NCBI RefSeq assembly: GCF_902809815.1
Contig: NZ_CADDIL010000001.1
Coordinates: 104,159-168,158 of the forward strand
DNA from: Spiroplasma endosymbiont of Danaus chrysippus
Lineage (GTDB): Bacteria; Bacillota_I; Bacilli_A; Mycoplasmatales; VBWQ01
Direction: 5' to 3'
Length of the DNA: 64,000 nucleotides
Shown here in pieces: positions 10,539 through 17,922 of this stretch. The notes under the pieces are model-generated. The model was not told the DNA's origin. It saw only the letters and a list, made by a program, of their open reading frames with translations, and ran no database searches. Both the position numbers and the translations under genes were made by a program. The first letter of the stretch is position 1. The number at the start of each line of letters is the position of its first letter.

Positions 10539-11913
10539 GGGAATGTTTAGTAATCTGTGTGACTTACAAAAATAACTATGTTTAATTAATTCTAGTAAAT
10601 ATAATTTATATATCTAGAAAGAGTGAGTTACAGATGGCTAAAAAAGATAATCTTAATAACAATGATCCAATATCAAAAGCAGTAGATTTATTATTAGAAA
10701 ATACTGAGGATTTAACAACAGTTTTTAAAGAGGGAGGCTTATATAAAGAATTAACTAAACGATTGGTAGAAAAAATGTTGAATTCTGAGATGCAAAATTA
10801 TTTAGGACACGAAAGAAATCAACGCAGTAATAATGACAATGTTCGTAATGGTACAACATCAAAAAAATTAATAACTCAACAAGGTAAAATTGAAATTGAT
10901 GTACCAAGAGATCGTAATAGTAATTTTGAACCAGTAATAATCACAAAAAGACAGAGAAGATTTGATGGTTTTGATCAACAAGTTCTTTCACTATATGCAA
11001 AAGGTATGACTTTATCAGATATTAGAATGCAGTTGCAAGAGTTATATGATGGCGCAGATATTAGCGAAAGCGTAATTAGTCAAATTACTGATGATGTCAT
11101 TGATGATGTCAAAGCATGGCAAAATCGTCCATTAGATAGTGTTTATCCAATCATTTATTTTGATTGTATCGTAGTTAAAGTACGTCAGGATAAACGTATT
11201 ATTAACAAATCAGTTTATATAGCTTTAGGAGTTGATTTAGAAGGTAAAAAAGATGTTTTAGGTTTATGAATTAGTGAAAATGAAGGTGCTAAATTCTGAT
11301 TAAATAATTTTACAGAAATGAAAAATCGAGGCTTAAATGATATTCTTATTGCTTGTAGTGATAATTTAACAGGCATGTCAGAGGCAATACAATCAGTTTA
11401 TCCTAAAACTGAACATCAATTATGCATAGTTCATCAAATTAGAAATAGCTTAAAATATGTTTCATACAAACATCGAAAGTCTCTAGTTATCGATTTAAAG
11501 CCAATTTATACAGCATGTAGTGAAGAACAAGCAATGCAAGCTTTAGAATCATTTGAAAGTAAATGAAATAAACAATATCCACAAATTGCTAAATCTTGAT
11601 ATAAAAATTGAGAAAATTTAATGGTTTTTATTAGTTATCCAGCAGAAATTAAAAGGGTAATTTATACTACAAATGCTATTGAATCTGTTAATAGCCAATT
11701 ACGAAAAGTTATTAGAAATAAAAAAGTTTTTCCTAATGATATGGCAGTTTTTAAAATTTTTTACTTAGCAATTGAAAATATCACAAAAAAATGAACATTG
11801 CCTATTCAAAATTGAAATACAGCAATTGCTCATTTTATGATAAAATTTGAAGACAGAATTAATCTGAACTAGTACTTTGTAAAACAAAGAAACACAGATT
11901 ACTAAAAAGCCTC
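10539..11913 (+). mobile_element. IS256-family element, copy 3
   Basis: A 1375-bp element in plus orientation with the same termini is flanked by a perfect 8-bp duplication TAAATATT (10531-10538 and 11914-11921). It lies 322 bp from copy 2 in opposite orientation. It landed just beyond the stop of a minus-strand 36-codon gene; the duplication overlaps that stop. Confidence 0.95.
10634..11872 (+). CDS. IS256-family transposase
   Basis: The 412-residue product appears the same as in copies 1 and 2; one silent T/C difference is visible in the codon following PRD. DDE residues and start context are as in copy 1. Confidence 0.95.
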
Positions 11914-11919
11914 TAAATA

Positions 11920-12030
11920 TTAATTATTTTCAATGTTAATATCTTCAATTTTTATATTTATAGTAATTCCATCTAGATTTTTTAATTCTTTTAATTTATC
12001 TATTATTTCTAAAATATCTTGTTTAGTCAT
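11920..12030 (-). CDS. Small phage ORF (36 aa)
   Basis: A 36-residue ORF starts MTKQDILEIIDKLKELKN and ends IKIEDINIENN. The site AAGGTGAA lies 8 nt before ATG 12030, inside the 3' end of the preceding gene. The TAA stop lies at the IS256 copy 3 target duplication. It is a single helix followed by a short beta segment; function unknown. Placed in a chain of coupled mini-genes. Confidence 0.5.
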   Translation of the reverse strand: MTKQDILEIIDKLKELKNLDGITINIKIEDINIENN

Positions 12031-12136
12031 TATCAAATTCACCTTTATTAATTCTTTCAATCATACAATGTGCATCCATTAAAAGATTTGCAATTAAACG
12101 TTCATTTAGTCTTATATCTTCTAAATCTTTTTTCAT
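12023..12136 (-). CDS. Small phage ORF (37 aa) ending GEFDND
   Basis: A 37-residue ORF (starts MKKDLEDIRLNERL, ends INKGEFDND) overlaps the next start by 8 nt. Its end matches the end of the 46-codon gene just upstream (RGEFDNE). It lacks a good ribosome binding site and begins inside another frame that starts at 12185. It may therefore be the 3' half of a frameshifted gene (MNKEK...GEFDND), paralogous to the one at 12178-12318. Confidence 0.45.
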   Translation of the reverse strand: MKKDLEDIRLNERLIANLLMDAHCMIERINKGEFDND

Positions 12137-12185
12137 GTTGTTTTAATTTATCATTATAATATTCAAGTAATTTTTCTTTATTCAT
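12048..12185 (-). CDS. Overlapping small ORF, possible 5' half of frameshifted gene
   Basis: A 45-residue ORF starts at ATG 12185 (MNKEKLLEYYNDKLKQH) after an AGAGGTGAA ribosome binding site. Its start matches the paralog at 12318 (MNKEK). After residue ~17 its sequence turns basic and Cys/Trp-rich, unlike the neighbours, while the +1 frame carries the expected acidic helix. A single-nucleotide shift in the run of A near 12130 would join it to the 12023-12136 ORF, giving a ~54-residue protein. Confidence 0.4.
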
Positions 12186-12318
12186 TATCAAATTCACCTC
12201 TTTCAATTCTTTTAATTCAATTTTCTAATTCATAAAGTTTCGATGAATCTTGTCTTAATACATTATTTAAAAAATCTATTCTTTCTTTTATACAAGCGAT
12301 TATTTTTTCTTTATTCAT
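12178..12318 (-). CDS. Small phage ORF (46 aa) ending GEFDNE
   Basis: A 46-residue helical ORF starts MNKEKIIACIKERIDFLNN and ends IKRIERGEFDNE. Its last codons (GGTGAATTTGATAATG) also provide the ribosome binding site and overlap the start of the next ORF. It is preceded by the recT stop. Function unknown. Confidence 0.5.
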
Positions 12319-12319
12319 A

Positions 12320-13141
12320 TTAAACTTCAAAACTTTCTATTATTTCTTCTTCTTTTTCTAATTCTTTTAATTTAGATAAAGCAGAATTTAAATCAGTATT
12401 ATCAGTTTCATTATTTGAATTAATAATTTTTACTTCATCACCAGTATTATCTTTATAAGCAATAGTTTCTTCATTAATTACTATACCTTGGTCTAATTGA
12501 AGTGCTAAATTAATATCATCTTGATTATTTAATACAATAATTGGTGTTTTATTAATTTCACGAATTAATGCTTTTACAACTGTTTTTAAAGCCATTTGGT
12601 CAAAACTAGTATTTCAAGGACTATCTTCACGCTTAGTTTTACTAAATTTTTTTCTTCATTCTTGGCATTCTTCAACAGTCATTCCTTTATAAAAATTATT
12701 AATTTTACCATTTTTATCTAAAAGTGAAATATAACAATAATAACCAATTGTATTAATAGTTTTTCTTTCAAAAATTAATGCTGGATTAATTTCTCATTTA
12801 TTATTTTCTTGATTAAATTTATGTGCAGTTGTTATTTTTTCTCTTTGAAAATCCATTACTAATCCAGTTCTTTGTAATAATGTTAATCAACCATCTTCTT
12901 GAATTTGTACTTGTAATTCATCACCATAAGGTATTAATGCTAATTCTTTTTTAATAGGATTAATTGAAAGATTTAATTTATATAAATTAAATAAAGCATT
13001 AAATAAACTTTGTTGATTCATATTTCTTAAATCTTTACTAGAATTTCTAATCATTTCATAATAATTTCTAAATTTTAATAATTCTTCTTTATTATTTTTA
13101 ATAAAATTAGGAATTTTTAATTCATTTTTATTATTACTCAT
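12320..13141 (-). CDS. recT: RecT-family single-strand annealing protein
   Basis: This encodes 273 residues in one frame through TGA-encoded Trp codons, with AAGGAGAA before ATG 13141. Family features are clear. The N-terminal helical part has SLFNALFNLYKLNLSINP. Then come ELALIPYGDELQVQIQEDGWLTLL (the conserved PY...V.LQIGYKG-type segment) and GMTVEECQEWKKKFSKTK. The late SPWNTSFDQMALKTVVKALIR matches the family W...FDEMA.KTV signature. The tail is acidic, as in SSB-interacting ends. It anneals complementary ssDNA left by a 5'-3' exonuclease. The nuclease partner is encoded upstream in the same operon (13759-14415). Confidence 0.88.
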
Positions 13142-13241
13142 TAGTTGATTCTCCTTTTTTATTTAATAATTCTAAAATTTCATCTAATTTTTTATTAATT
13201 TTTCCTAAGTGTTTTAATAAAATTAAAATTGATTTATCCAT
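13134..13241 (-). CDS. Small phage ORF (35 aa)
   Basis: A 35-residue helical ORF starts MDKSILILLKHLGKINKKLDE and ends KKGESTNE, overlapping the recT start by 8 nt. A site AGGAG lies 7 nt upstream. It carries a probable short coiled coil. Function unknown. Confidence 0.5.
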   Translation of the reverse strand: MDKSILILLKHLGKINKKLDEILELLNKKGESTNE

Positions 13242-13250
13242 AATTTACTC

Positions 13251-13442
13251 CTATCATTTTTTAATTTTTTTAAATCTATTATCTAAATGTATTTCAATAT
13301 TTTTACTAGGATTAATAACTAAATGACTATTAATAACAATTCAATTATTTACATTACTATCTAATTTTTTAGGTAATTTATCAAATTCAATTGAATTACA
13401 AGAATAAATATTTTTTTCTTTAATTGATTTTTCAGTAATCAT
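13251..13442 (-). CDS. Small phage ORF (63 aa)
   Basis: A 63-residue ORF starts at ATG 13442 (MITEKSIKEKNIYSCNSIEFDK) with AAGGAGAAAT upstream. It runs through TGA-encoded Trp to a TAG that follows a TGA, so it is readable only with code 4. It has beta-type segments (NNWIVINSHLVINP, NIEIHLDNRFKK). No family recognised. Confidence 0.55.
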
Positions 13443-13456
13443 TTTATTTCTCCTTA

Positions 13457-13552
13457 TTAATTTATTTTTTTACAATCTCAACATAAATTATTTTGACAAC
13501 ATTCGTATTTTTGATGTTCATGGCAATAGTATAAAAAATTACATTTGTTCAT
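13457..13552 (-). CDS. Cys/His-rich mini-protein (31 aa)
   Basis: A 31-residue ORF has six Cys and two His (NKCNFLYYCHEHQKYECC then LCWDC), a spacing that could bind one or two zinc ions. Its start overlaps the end of the preceding gene by 14 nt. It is similar in style to the 40-residue ORF at 14408-14530. Small zinc-finger proteins are common among phage early genes as DNA- or protein-binding adaptors; the role here is unknown. Confidence 0.45.
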
Positions 13553-13769
13553 TTTTATTTCTTCTTAATCATTCTTTAATATTATTTTTCAAAATATTTA
13601 ATTCTTTAATTTGACCCCTTAAAACATCTAATTCTCATAAATTTAATTGACTTAAATTAATTTCTTCAATTTGATATTCTAAAAGTTCAATTCTAGCATT
13701 AATATTTTTAACTAATAATTGATTAAAATTACATTTTTTATTTTTACAATATTCTAATTTATATTCCAT
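13539..13769 (-). CDS. Coiled-coil phage ORF (76 aa)
   Basis: A 76-residue ORF starts MEYKLEYCKNKKCNFNQLLVKN and continues as one long amphipathic helix (ARIELLEYQIEEINLSQLNLWELDVL in pieces), ending basic. AAAGGAGAAG lies 6 nt upstream, inside the nuclease 3' end. Likely a coiled-coil adaptor; function unknown. Confidence 0.55.
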
Positions 13770-14415
13770 TTTTATCTTCTCCTTTAAAATATTTTGTTTT
13801 TGCATTCATTCATTCAATTATTAAAACATTTGTTATTTCAATTTCTATTTCTTTTTGAACATTTTTATTCGTTAAATAAACATAAGTTTTATTAGATGGC
13901 CATATACCATTAGCAAGTAACATACAATAATAAGCAGTTAATTGTAATTTAATTCTTTTTAGTTTATCTTCATCAATACAAGCATAAGTTTTATAATCTA
14001 CTAAATAATATTTATTTTCTTTTTTATCTAAATAAACTAAATCTGGTGTTCCAGCAATTAAATAATTATCAGCAATAGGCTTTTCTATAATAAATTCATA
14101 ATTATTTTTATCTTTAAATTTTTCTTTTAAAAATATTAGTGATTTTTTACAATAAGAATAATTAATATTATTAGTTAATGGTTTTAATTTTTTTAATAAA
14201 TTATTAATAATATTTTCTTGATTAATATTTTGTAAATATAATTCATTAAGTTTATGAACTCATTTACCACGAACTGAAGCATTTTTTAATACTTCTGGTG
14301 ATATATGACTATAACCAAATCCTAAATAATTATCAATAATTCTAGAAACCGATATTAATTCTTTATCATCTAAAAAATATTGATGAGTTTCTTTTTTAAA
14401 AATTAATTTACTCAT
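13759..14415 (-). CDS. PD-(D/E)XK nuclease, partner of RecT
   Basis: This encodes 218 residues in one frame through two TGA-encoded Trp codons. Motifs of the RecB/phage exonuclease branch are visible. The start has HQYFLDDKELISVSRIID. Then come ASVRGKWVHKLNELY (RG..VH helix), EFIIEKPI (Glu), IAGTPDLVYLD (catalytic Asp), YLVDYKT (D-x-K) and LKRIKLQLTAYYCML (Q..Y helix). In this fold the Glu, Asp and D-x-K residues bind the metal. With RecT downstream it should form an exonuclease/annealase pair for phage recombination, analogous to RecE/RecT or lambda Exo/Beta. The C-terminus (KYFKGEDKNGI) overlaps the start of the next small ORF. Confidence 0.8.
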
Positions 14416-14530
14416 ATTTATTTTTACCTATTAATATTCAAAAACATTTATTACATAATCTATTACCAAAAGAAGATTGTTTTCTACATTTATCACAAGA
14501 ACCAACCATTCTATATTCTCTACATTCCAT
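14408..14530 (-). CDS. Zinc-ribbon mini-protein (40 aa)
   Basis: A 40-residue ORF has two CxxC knuckles (SCDKC at about 11-15 and LCNKC at about 25-29) separated by RKQSSFGNR, a complete small zinc ribbon. It starts at ATG 14530 after GAAAGGATT and overlaps the nuclease start by 8 nt, so the two are probably translationally coupled. Confidence 0.55.
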
Positions 14531-14548
14531 AATTATTAATCCTTTCAA

Positions 14549-14722
14549 TTAATGTTTAGAAGCAATAATTATTAATGTTAAAATCATAATAATTATTCCA
14601 ATTGTTAAAAATATAATTCTACTTTTTCATGATTTTTTATAAAATTCTTTTTGCTCTTCAATTAATTCAATTTGTTCTTTTAATAATTTAGTTTGTAATT
14701 CTTCATTTTCTTTTTCTTCCAT
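14549..14722 (-). CDS. Small membrane protein with N-terminal coiled coil (57 aa)
   Basis: A 57-residue ORF has residues 1-30 as an acidic amphipathic helix (MEEKENEELQTKLLKEQIEL). Residues ~35-54 form a single transmembrane helix (IIFLTIGIIIMILTLIIIA). GAAAGGAATT precedes ATG 14722. Topology suggests a membrane-anchored helical rod, like some phage spanin- or superinfection-exclusion-type proteins, but function is unknown. Confidence 0.55.
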
Positions 14723-14737
14723 TTTTAATTCCTTTCA

Positions 14738-14950
14738 TTAATTAAGTTTTTTATTTATCATGTCTGATTCTTCTTTTGAAATATAAACTTCCAATACTAA
14801 TATTTCATAATGTGTAATAAAAGCATTTTCTAATAAATGATGTTTATAATTTCTATGAAAATTATTAGCATCTATAAAAGTACAAAAAACTTTATATTTT
14901 GTTTCATCTGTATAATTAACTTTGTATTTTACTAAATAAATGTATGACAT
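14738..14950 (-). CDS. First gene of minus-strand early module (70 aa)
   Basis: A 70-residue ORF starts MSYIYLVKYKVNYTDETKYKVF, mixed beta/helix, with a good AAAGGAG site before ATG 14950. It is the promoter-proximal gene of the minus-strand train. The beta-rich start and LEVYISKEESDMINKK end recall small phage proteins of unknown function. No family recognised. Confidence 0.6.
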   Translation of the reverse strand: MSYIYLVKYKVNYTDETKYKVFCTFIDANNFHRNYKHHLLENAFITHYEILVLEVYISKEESDMINKKLN

Positions 14951-14984
14951 ATTTATTTTTCTCCTTTATTTTATTTATTGTGTT

Positions 14985-15250
14985 ATGATATTGTTAATGA
15001 GGTATGTATTTATATATAAAACCCCCTATTTTCTTAAATAATACAAATATAATTATTAATTAGATTAATGGGGTATTTACTGAGCCATAATAAGGCTATT
15101 CAAATTAATCTATAATTACATTAAGCGATACAGTGTAACATTTTAACTTGCTTAACATTAAATGCTCTTTTATTCTGATATAGAAGTATTTACATTTCGT
15201 ACTCACTATTAGACTTCTACGACAGTTTTATTAAGTTTTAATCTTTTAAC
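14985..15250. other. Structured intergenic region (candidate ncRNA, leader or operator)
   Basis: A 528-nt gap between divergent genes holds a run of complementary pairs: ACCCC 15021-15025 with GGGGT 15070-15074; AGATTAAT 15062-15069 with 15104-15111, enclosing AGCC/GGCT at 15083-15097; TTAAGC 15121-15126 with 15150-15155; TAGAAGT 15181-15187 with 15213-15219. The first two interlock as an H-type pseudoknot. The series ends in a strong terminator hairpin at 15255-15280. On the plus strand a TTGTTA...TATATA pair near 14991-15018 could start an RNA of about 270 nt. Orientation and function are not decided by sequence alone. It may equally be the leader and operator of the minus-strand train. Confidence 0.4.
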
Positions 15251-15254
15251 AAAA

Positions 15255-15280
15255 AAAGAACGATAGTTATATCGTTCTTT
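15255..15280. terminator. Hairpin terminator in prophage control region
   Basis: A perfect 11-bp stem (15255-15265 with 15270-15280) has a GTTA loop. On the minus strand it is followed by a run of seven T; on the plus strand by TTTGTTATTTT. It is probably bidirectional, insulating the structured region from the peptide and coiled-coil genes to the right. Confidence 0.7.
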
Positions 15281-15309
15281 GTTATTTTATGAAACTAGGA
15301 GTTAAAGTG

Positions 15310-15363
15310 ATGCGCCCAATGATTATAATAGGTGTATTATTGTTAGGAATTATATATTTTTAA
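15310..15363 (+). CDS. 17-residue hydrophobic peptide (type I toxin-like)
   Basis: ATG 15310 has AGGAG with ideal 8-nt spacing and opens MRPMIIIGVLLLGIIYF then TAA. A longer in-frame start at 15289 (MKLGVKVMRP...) lacks its own ribosome binding site. A short, positively started, otherwise wholly hydrophobic peptide beside a structured RNA locus in a prophage is the general layout of type I toxin-antitoxin units. Whether it is expressed or toxic is unknown, and chance occurrence is possible. Confidence 0.35.
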   Translation: MRPMIIIGVLLLGIIYF

Positions 15364-15478
15364 AATTAAGCCTGTTAATAAATTAAATTTATTAGTGTTT
15401 ATTTTTATTATTTTTATATAATTCATTAGCAAACAATATTAATTAAAAACAAATTAAATATGTTAAGGAGAGATTTAA

Positions 15479-16054
15479 GTGTCAGAGTTAGATTTCTTAT
15501 TTAATGAAGAAAAAGTAGAACAATTTATTAAAGAAGCAAAAAAAGATGAACAAATGAAAAAATATAATAAATCTTTTAATGATTTAAATGAAATTTTAAA
15601 ACAATATTATAGTTGTTTAGATAGATATAATGCTTTTATAAATTCAAACAATAATAGAGAATTAAATTTAAAAAATAAAATAAAAAAATGATTTTTGTCA
15701 AAAAATATTCAATTTTTAAAAACAAAAAGAAGTTTAGCAGAAAAAAAATTACGATTTGCTGAACATAGTATTTATTGGAAAATATTATCCTTATATTTTG
15801 ATGACAATTCTTTAAATGGTAAAAGATTATATTTTTATGAATATGAACAATGAAAAAAGATATTTATTGAATTTGCTAATATAAAAATGAATGAATTACA
15901 AGGATTTGATTTAGAAAATATTAAAATAATAACTAATACAGTACAAACTTTATTTTTAGATGTATTTCGTGATGAAACTTTTCAAAACAAACATGAATTG
16001 GAAGTTATAAAAGTAAAAAATTTAATGGAAAAAATTTATTTATGAAACAATTAA
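15479..16054 (+). CDS. Coiled-coil protein, paralog family member 1
   Basis: This encodes 191 residues from GTG 15479, with AAGGAGAG 7 nt upstream. It is almost wholly helical: acidic start (MSELDFLFNEEKVEQFIKEAKK), a Lys-rich middle, then YFYEYEQWKKIFIEFANIKMNEL and NTVQTLFLDVFRDETFQNKHELEVI. The last two segments align with equivalents in the broken gene at 16065-16781 and the gene at 16885-17619, so three related genes lie in tandem. No transmembrane segment or catalytic motif is seen. It lies on the strand opposite the early module, in the prophage's right part; function unknown. Confidence 0.65.
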
Positions 16055-16064
16055 TAGTAAATAA

Positions 16065-16781
16065 ATATTAAGTTTTCAAGTAGCGTTTGCCAATCATAAA
16101 TTAGTTAATGAACACTATAACAATCTAAAAGATAATCAAGAGTCAGTTCTAAAAGAAATTAATTTAAAAATAAAAGTTATTACAGATAAAATAGAAAAAA
16201 ATAATATGAAGCTACAAAAAATAAAAAACATATGATTTTATAAGATTTGAAAATGTAGACAGTTAAAGAAAAGTAACAAAAATTGAGAAATTAAATTAGG
16301 TGAAAAGATTGCAGAAAAAGAATTTTTTTTTAAAAAATTTAAAAATCTTTATACTAAATAACTAGATCAGTCAACACTTAAAAAAGCAGAATTGGATTTA
16401 TCTGCTAAACTATTAGCATTTTATTTAGAACAAAACAAATCTAAAAATTTAAAGTTTTCTGAATATGAAGTGTGAAAAGTCGAATTTATTCCTACATGTG
16501 AAAAAGTAATTAAAAATCTTGAATTTAATAGTTTAAAAGTAGAATTAATTAGTAATTTTGCAGTAACTTTATTTAAAGATGTTTTAAAAAATATTGAACT
16601 TCAAAAAAAATATGAAATTAAAGTTATTAATGATGATAATGATTTATTATCTCAATTAGATTCTGATACATGTCTTGTTTCTGAAAGTGGTATTAGTGAA
16701 TGGAGTGATAGTTTTGGTGAAAGTATTAATATTGATATGAATATTAACTTTCATTTTCCTAAACAAACAGTTGTAGCATAA
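16065..16781 (+). pseudogene. Coiled-coil paralog 2, no start and in-frame stop
   Basis: One frame runs from 16065 to 16781, broken by a single TAA at 16359-16361. There is no ATG/GTG/TTG with a ribosome binding site at its beginning. Downstream of the stop it carries FSEYEVWKVEFIPTCEKVIKN and LISNFAVTLFKDVLKNIELQ, matching paralog 1's EYEQW and TLFLDVF segments. It ends in a Ser/Asp/Asn/Phe-rich tail (SGISEWSDSFGESIN). It probably derives from an intact coiled-coil gene. Confidence 0.6.
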
Positions 16782-16884
16782 GTTATTAATAAAATAAATT
16801 ATTAAAATTATAGATATTGAATTTTATAAAACATAAATAAATTATCGGATTAAATAGTGGGTTATAAGAGATATATTTGAACTA

Positions 16885-17619
16885 ATGGAAAGAATAATTA
16901 AAATGGATATTAAACTTATAAACAAATGAGAAGTAATAATTAAATTAATAATATATTCACAAGCAATGAGAGAATATCAAGAGTATTTTAATATTTTACA
17001 AGAATTAGAAAAAGAACGTATAACTAGATTAGAAGATCTTGAAAATAAAAAACAAGAAATAATAGAAAAAATAAATAATAAACAATTAGTAATTCCAATT
17101 ATTACTGCATTATTAAATTGTTGAAGAAGAAATAAAATTCAAGATTTTGATTTTTTGATTAAAAAATTGAAAGTTAAAACTCCTCATAATAATATGAGAA
17201 AAGTATGACGTAATGTTTGAAAAGAAATATTAACTTATTATTGTGATGGTGATTTAACTAAGACAATTAATTCCGAAGAGTTTAAAGAATGACAGGATAA
17301 ATTTATTAAAAATTGTGAATCATTAATTGAAAAATGAAAAGTTAAAGAAAAATATAAATTGATATTAGATACTTGTAAAAAATTATGTGAGATTGTCAAA
17401 AGTTTAGTAAATGATGTATGTAGTGATCATGAATTTCAAAGAAGTGAATCGTTAAATATTATTGGTAATAATATATTTTTACAAGCAAATATTGCTAAAG
17501 AAAATGGGTCTACTGATTTATCAAATAATAATTGAAAAGAAGAAATTAGAAGAGACTCAAATCACTTAATGCCAAAAACTGAAAAACCTTGTTGAAGAAG
17601 ATATGTAATTAGAAGATAA
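16885..17619 (+). CDS. Coiled-coil protein, paralog family member 3
   Basis: This encodes 244 residues from ATG 16885 (ATG 16903 is possible; neither has a strong ribosome binding site), with eight or so TGA-encoded Trp. A long helix comes first (YFNILQEL, ITRLEDLENKKQEIIEKINNK), then a region matching the paralogs (SEEFKEWQDKFIKNCESLIEKW; LCEIVKSLVNDVCSDHEFQRSESL). The tail is basic and Trp/Arg-rich (CWRRYVIRR), unlike members 1 and 2. Unknown function; possibly a phage structural or host-interaction protein. Confidence 0.6.
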
Positions 17620-17673
17620 TTAGTAAAAAAATAAATATATATTTAAATAAATTAAAAAATAAGTTTTAACCCC

Positions 17674-17703
17674 TTGTTATTTTTTACTTTTATATGCTAT
17701 TAT
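17674..17703 (+). promoter_or_regulatory. Promoter of tRNA-Phe
   Basis: TTGTTA at 17674-17679 and an extended -10 TGC-TATTAT (17695-17703) with an 18-nt spacer place transcription start near 17710, just before the tRNA. The stretch 17620-17673 shows no gene. Confidence 0.65.
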
Positions 17704-17715
17704 TGTATAGGTAAC

Positions 17716-17791
17716 GGCTCGGTAGCTCAGTTGGTAGAGCATTCGCCTGAAGAGCGAAGTGTCAGTGGTTCGAATCCGCTTCGAGCCACCA
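17716..17791 (+). tRNA. tRNA-Phe (anticodon GAA)
   Basis: A 76-nt cloverleaf has acceptor GGCTCGG paired with TCGAGCC (last pair G-U), D-arm with AGTTGGTAGAGC, anticodon stem TTCGC/GCGAA around loop CTGAAGA (anticodon GAA), T-arm AGTGG-TTCGAAT-CCGCT and encoded CCA. It borders the prophage, but no duplicate of its 3' end is seen elsewhere in the window, so use as an attachment site is not shown. Confidence 0.95.
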
Positions 17792-17804
17792 TTATTTAAA
17801 ATAC

Positions 17805-17825
17805 AGGCAATTAAGCCTTTTTTTA
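17805..17825 (+). terminator. Terminator after tRNA-Phe
   Basis: A short stem AGGC/GCCT (17805-17808, 17815-17818) with a 6-nt loop is followed by a run of T. It is weak, but correctly placed 13 nt after the tRNA. Confidence 0.5.
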
Positions 17826-17922
17826 ATTATTTTTCTTAGATTTAGGTTTAAGTTAAAATTTTAGGTATAATAGTGTCATTAGCAATTTTAAACAATTAAT
17901 AATTCTAGAAAGAAGGGTATTA

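Noticed and set aside
15062-15111. tracrRNA-like AATAAGGCTA segment in the prophage spacer
   Set aside because: No cas9 or repeat array is in the window and no anti-repeat partner can be found.
17716-17791. tRNA-Phe as prophage attachment site
   Set aside because: No second copy of the tRNA 3' end is visible; the left prophage end is outside the window.
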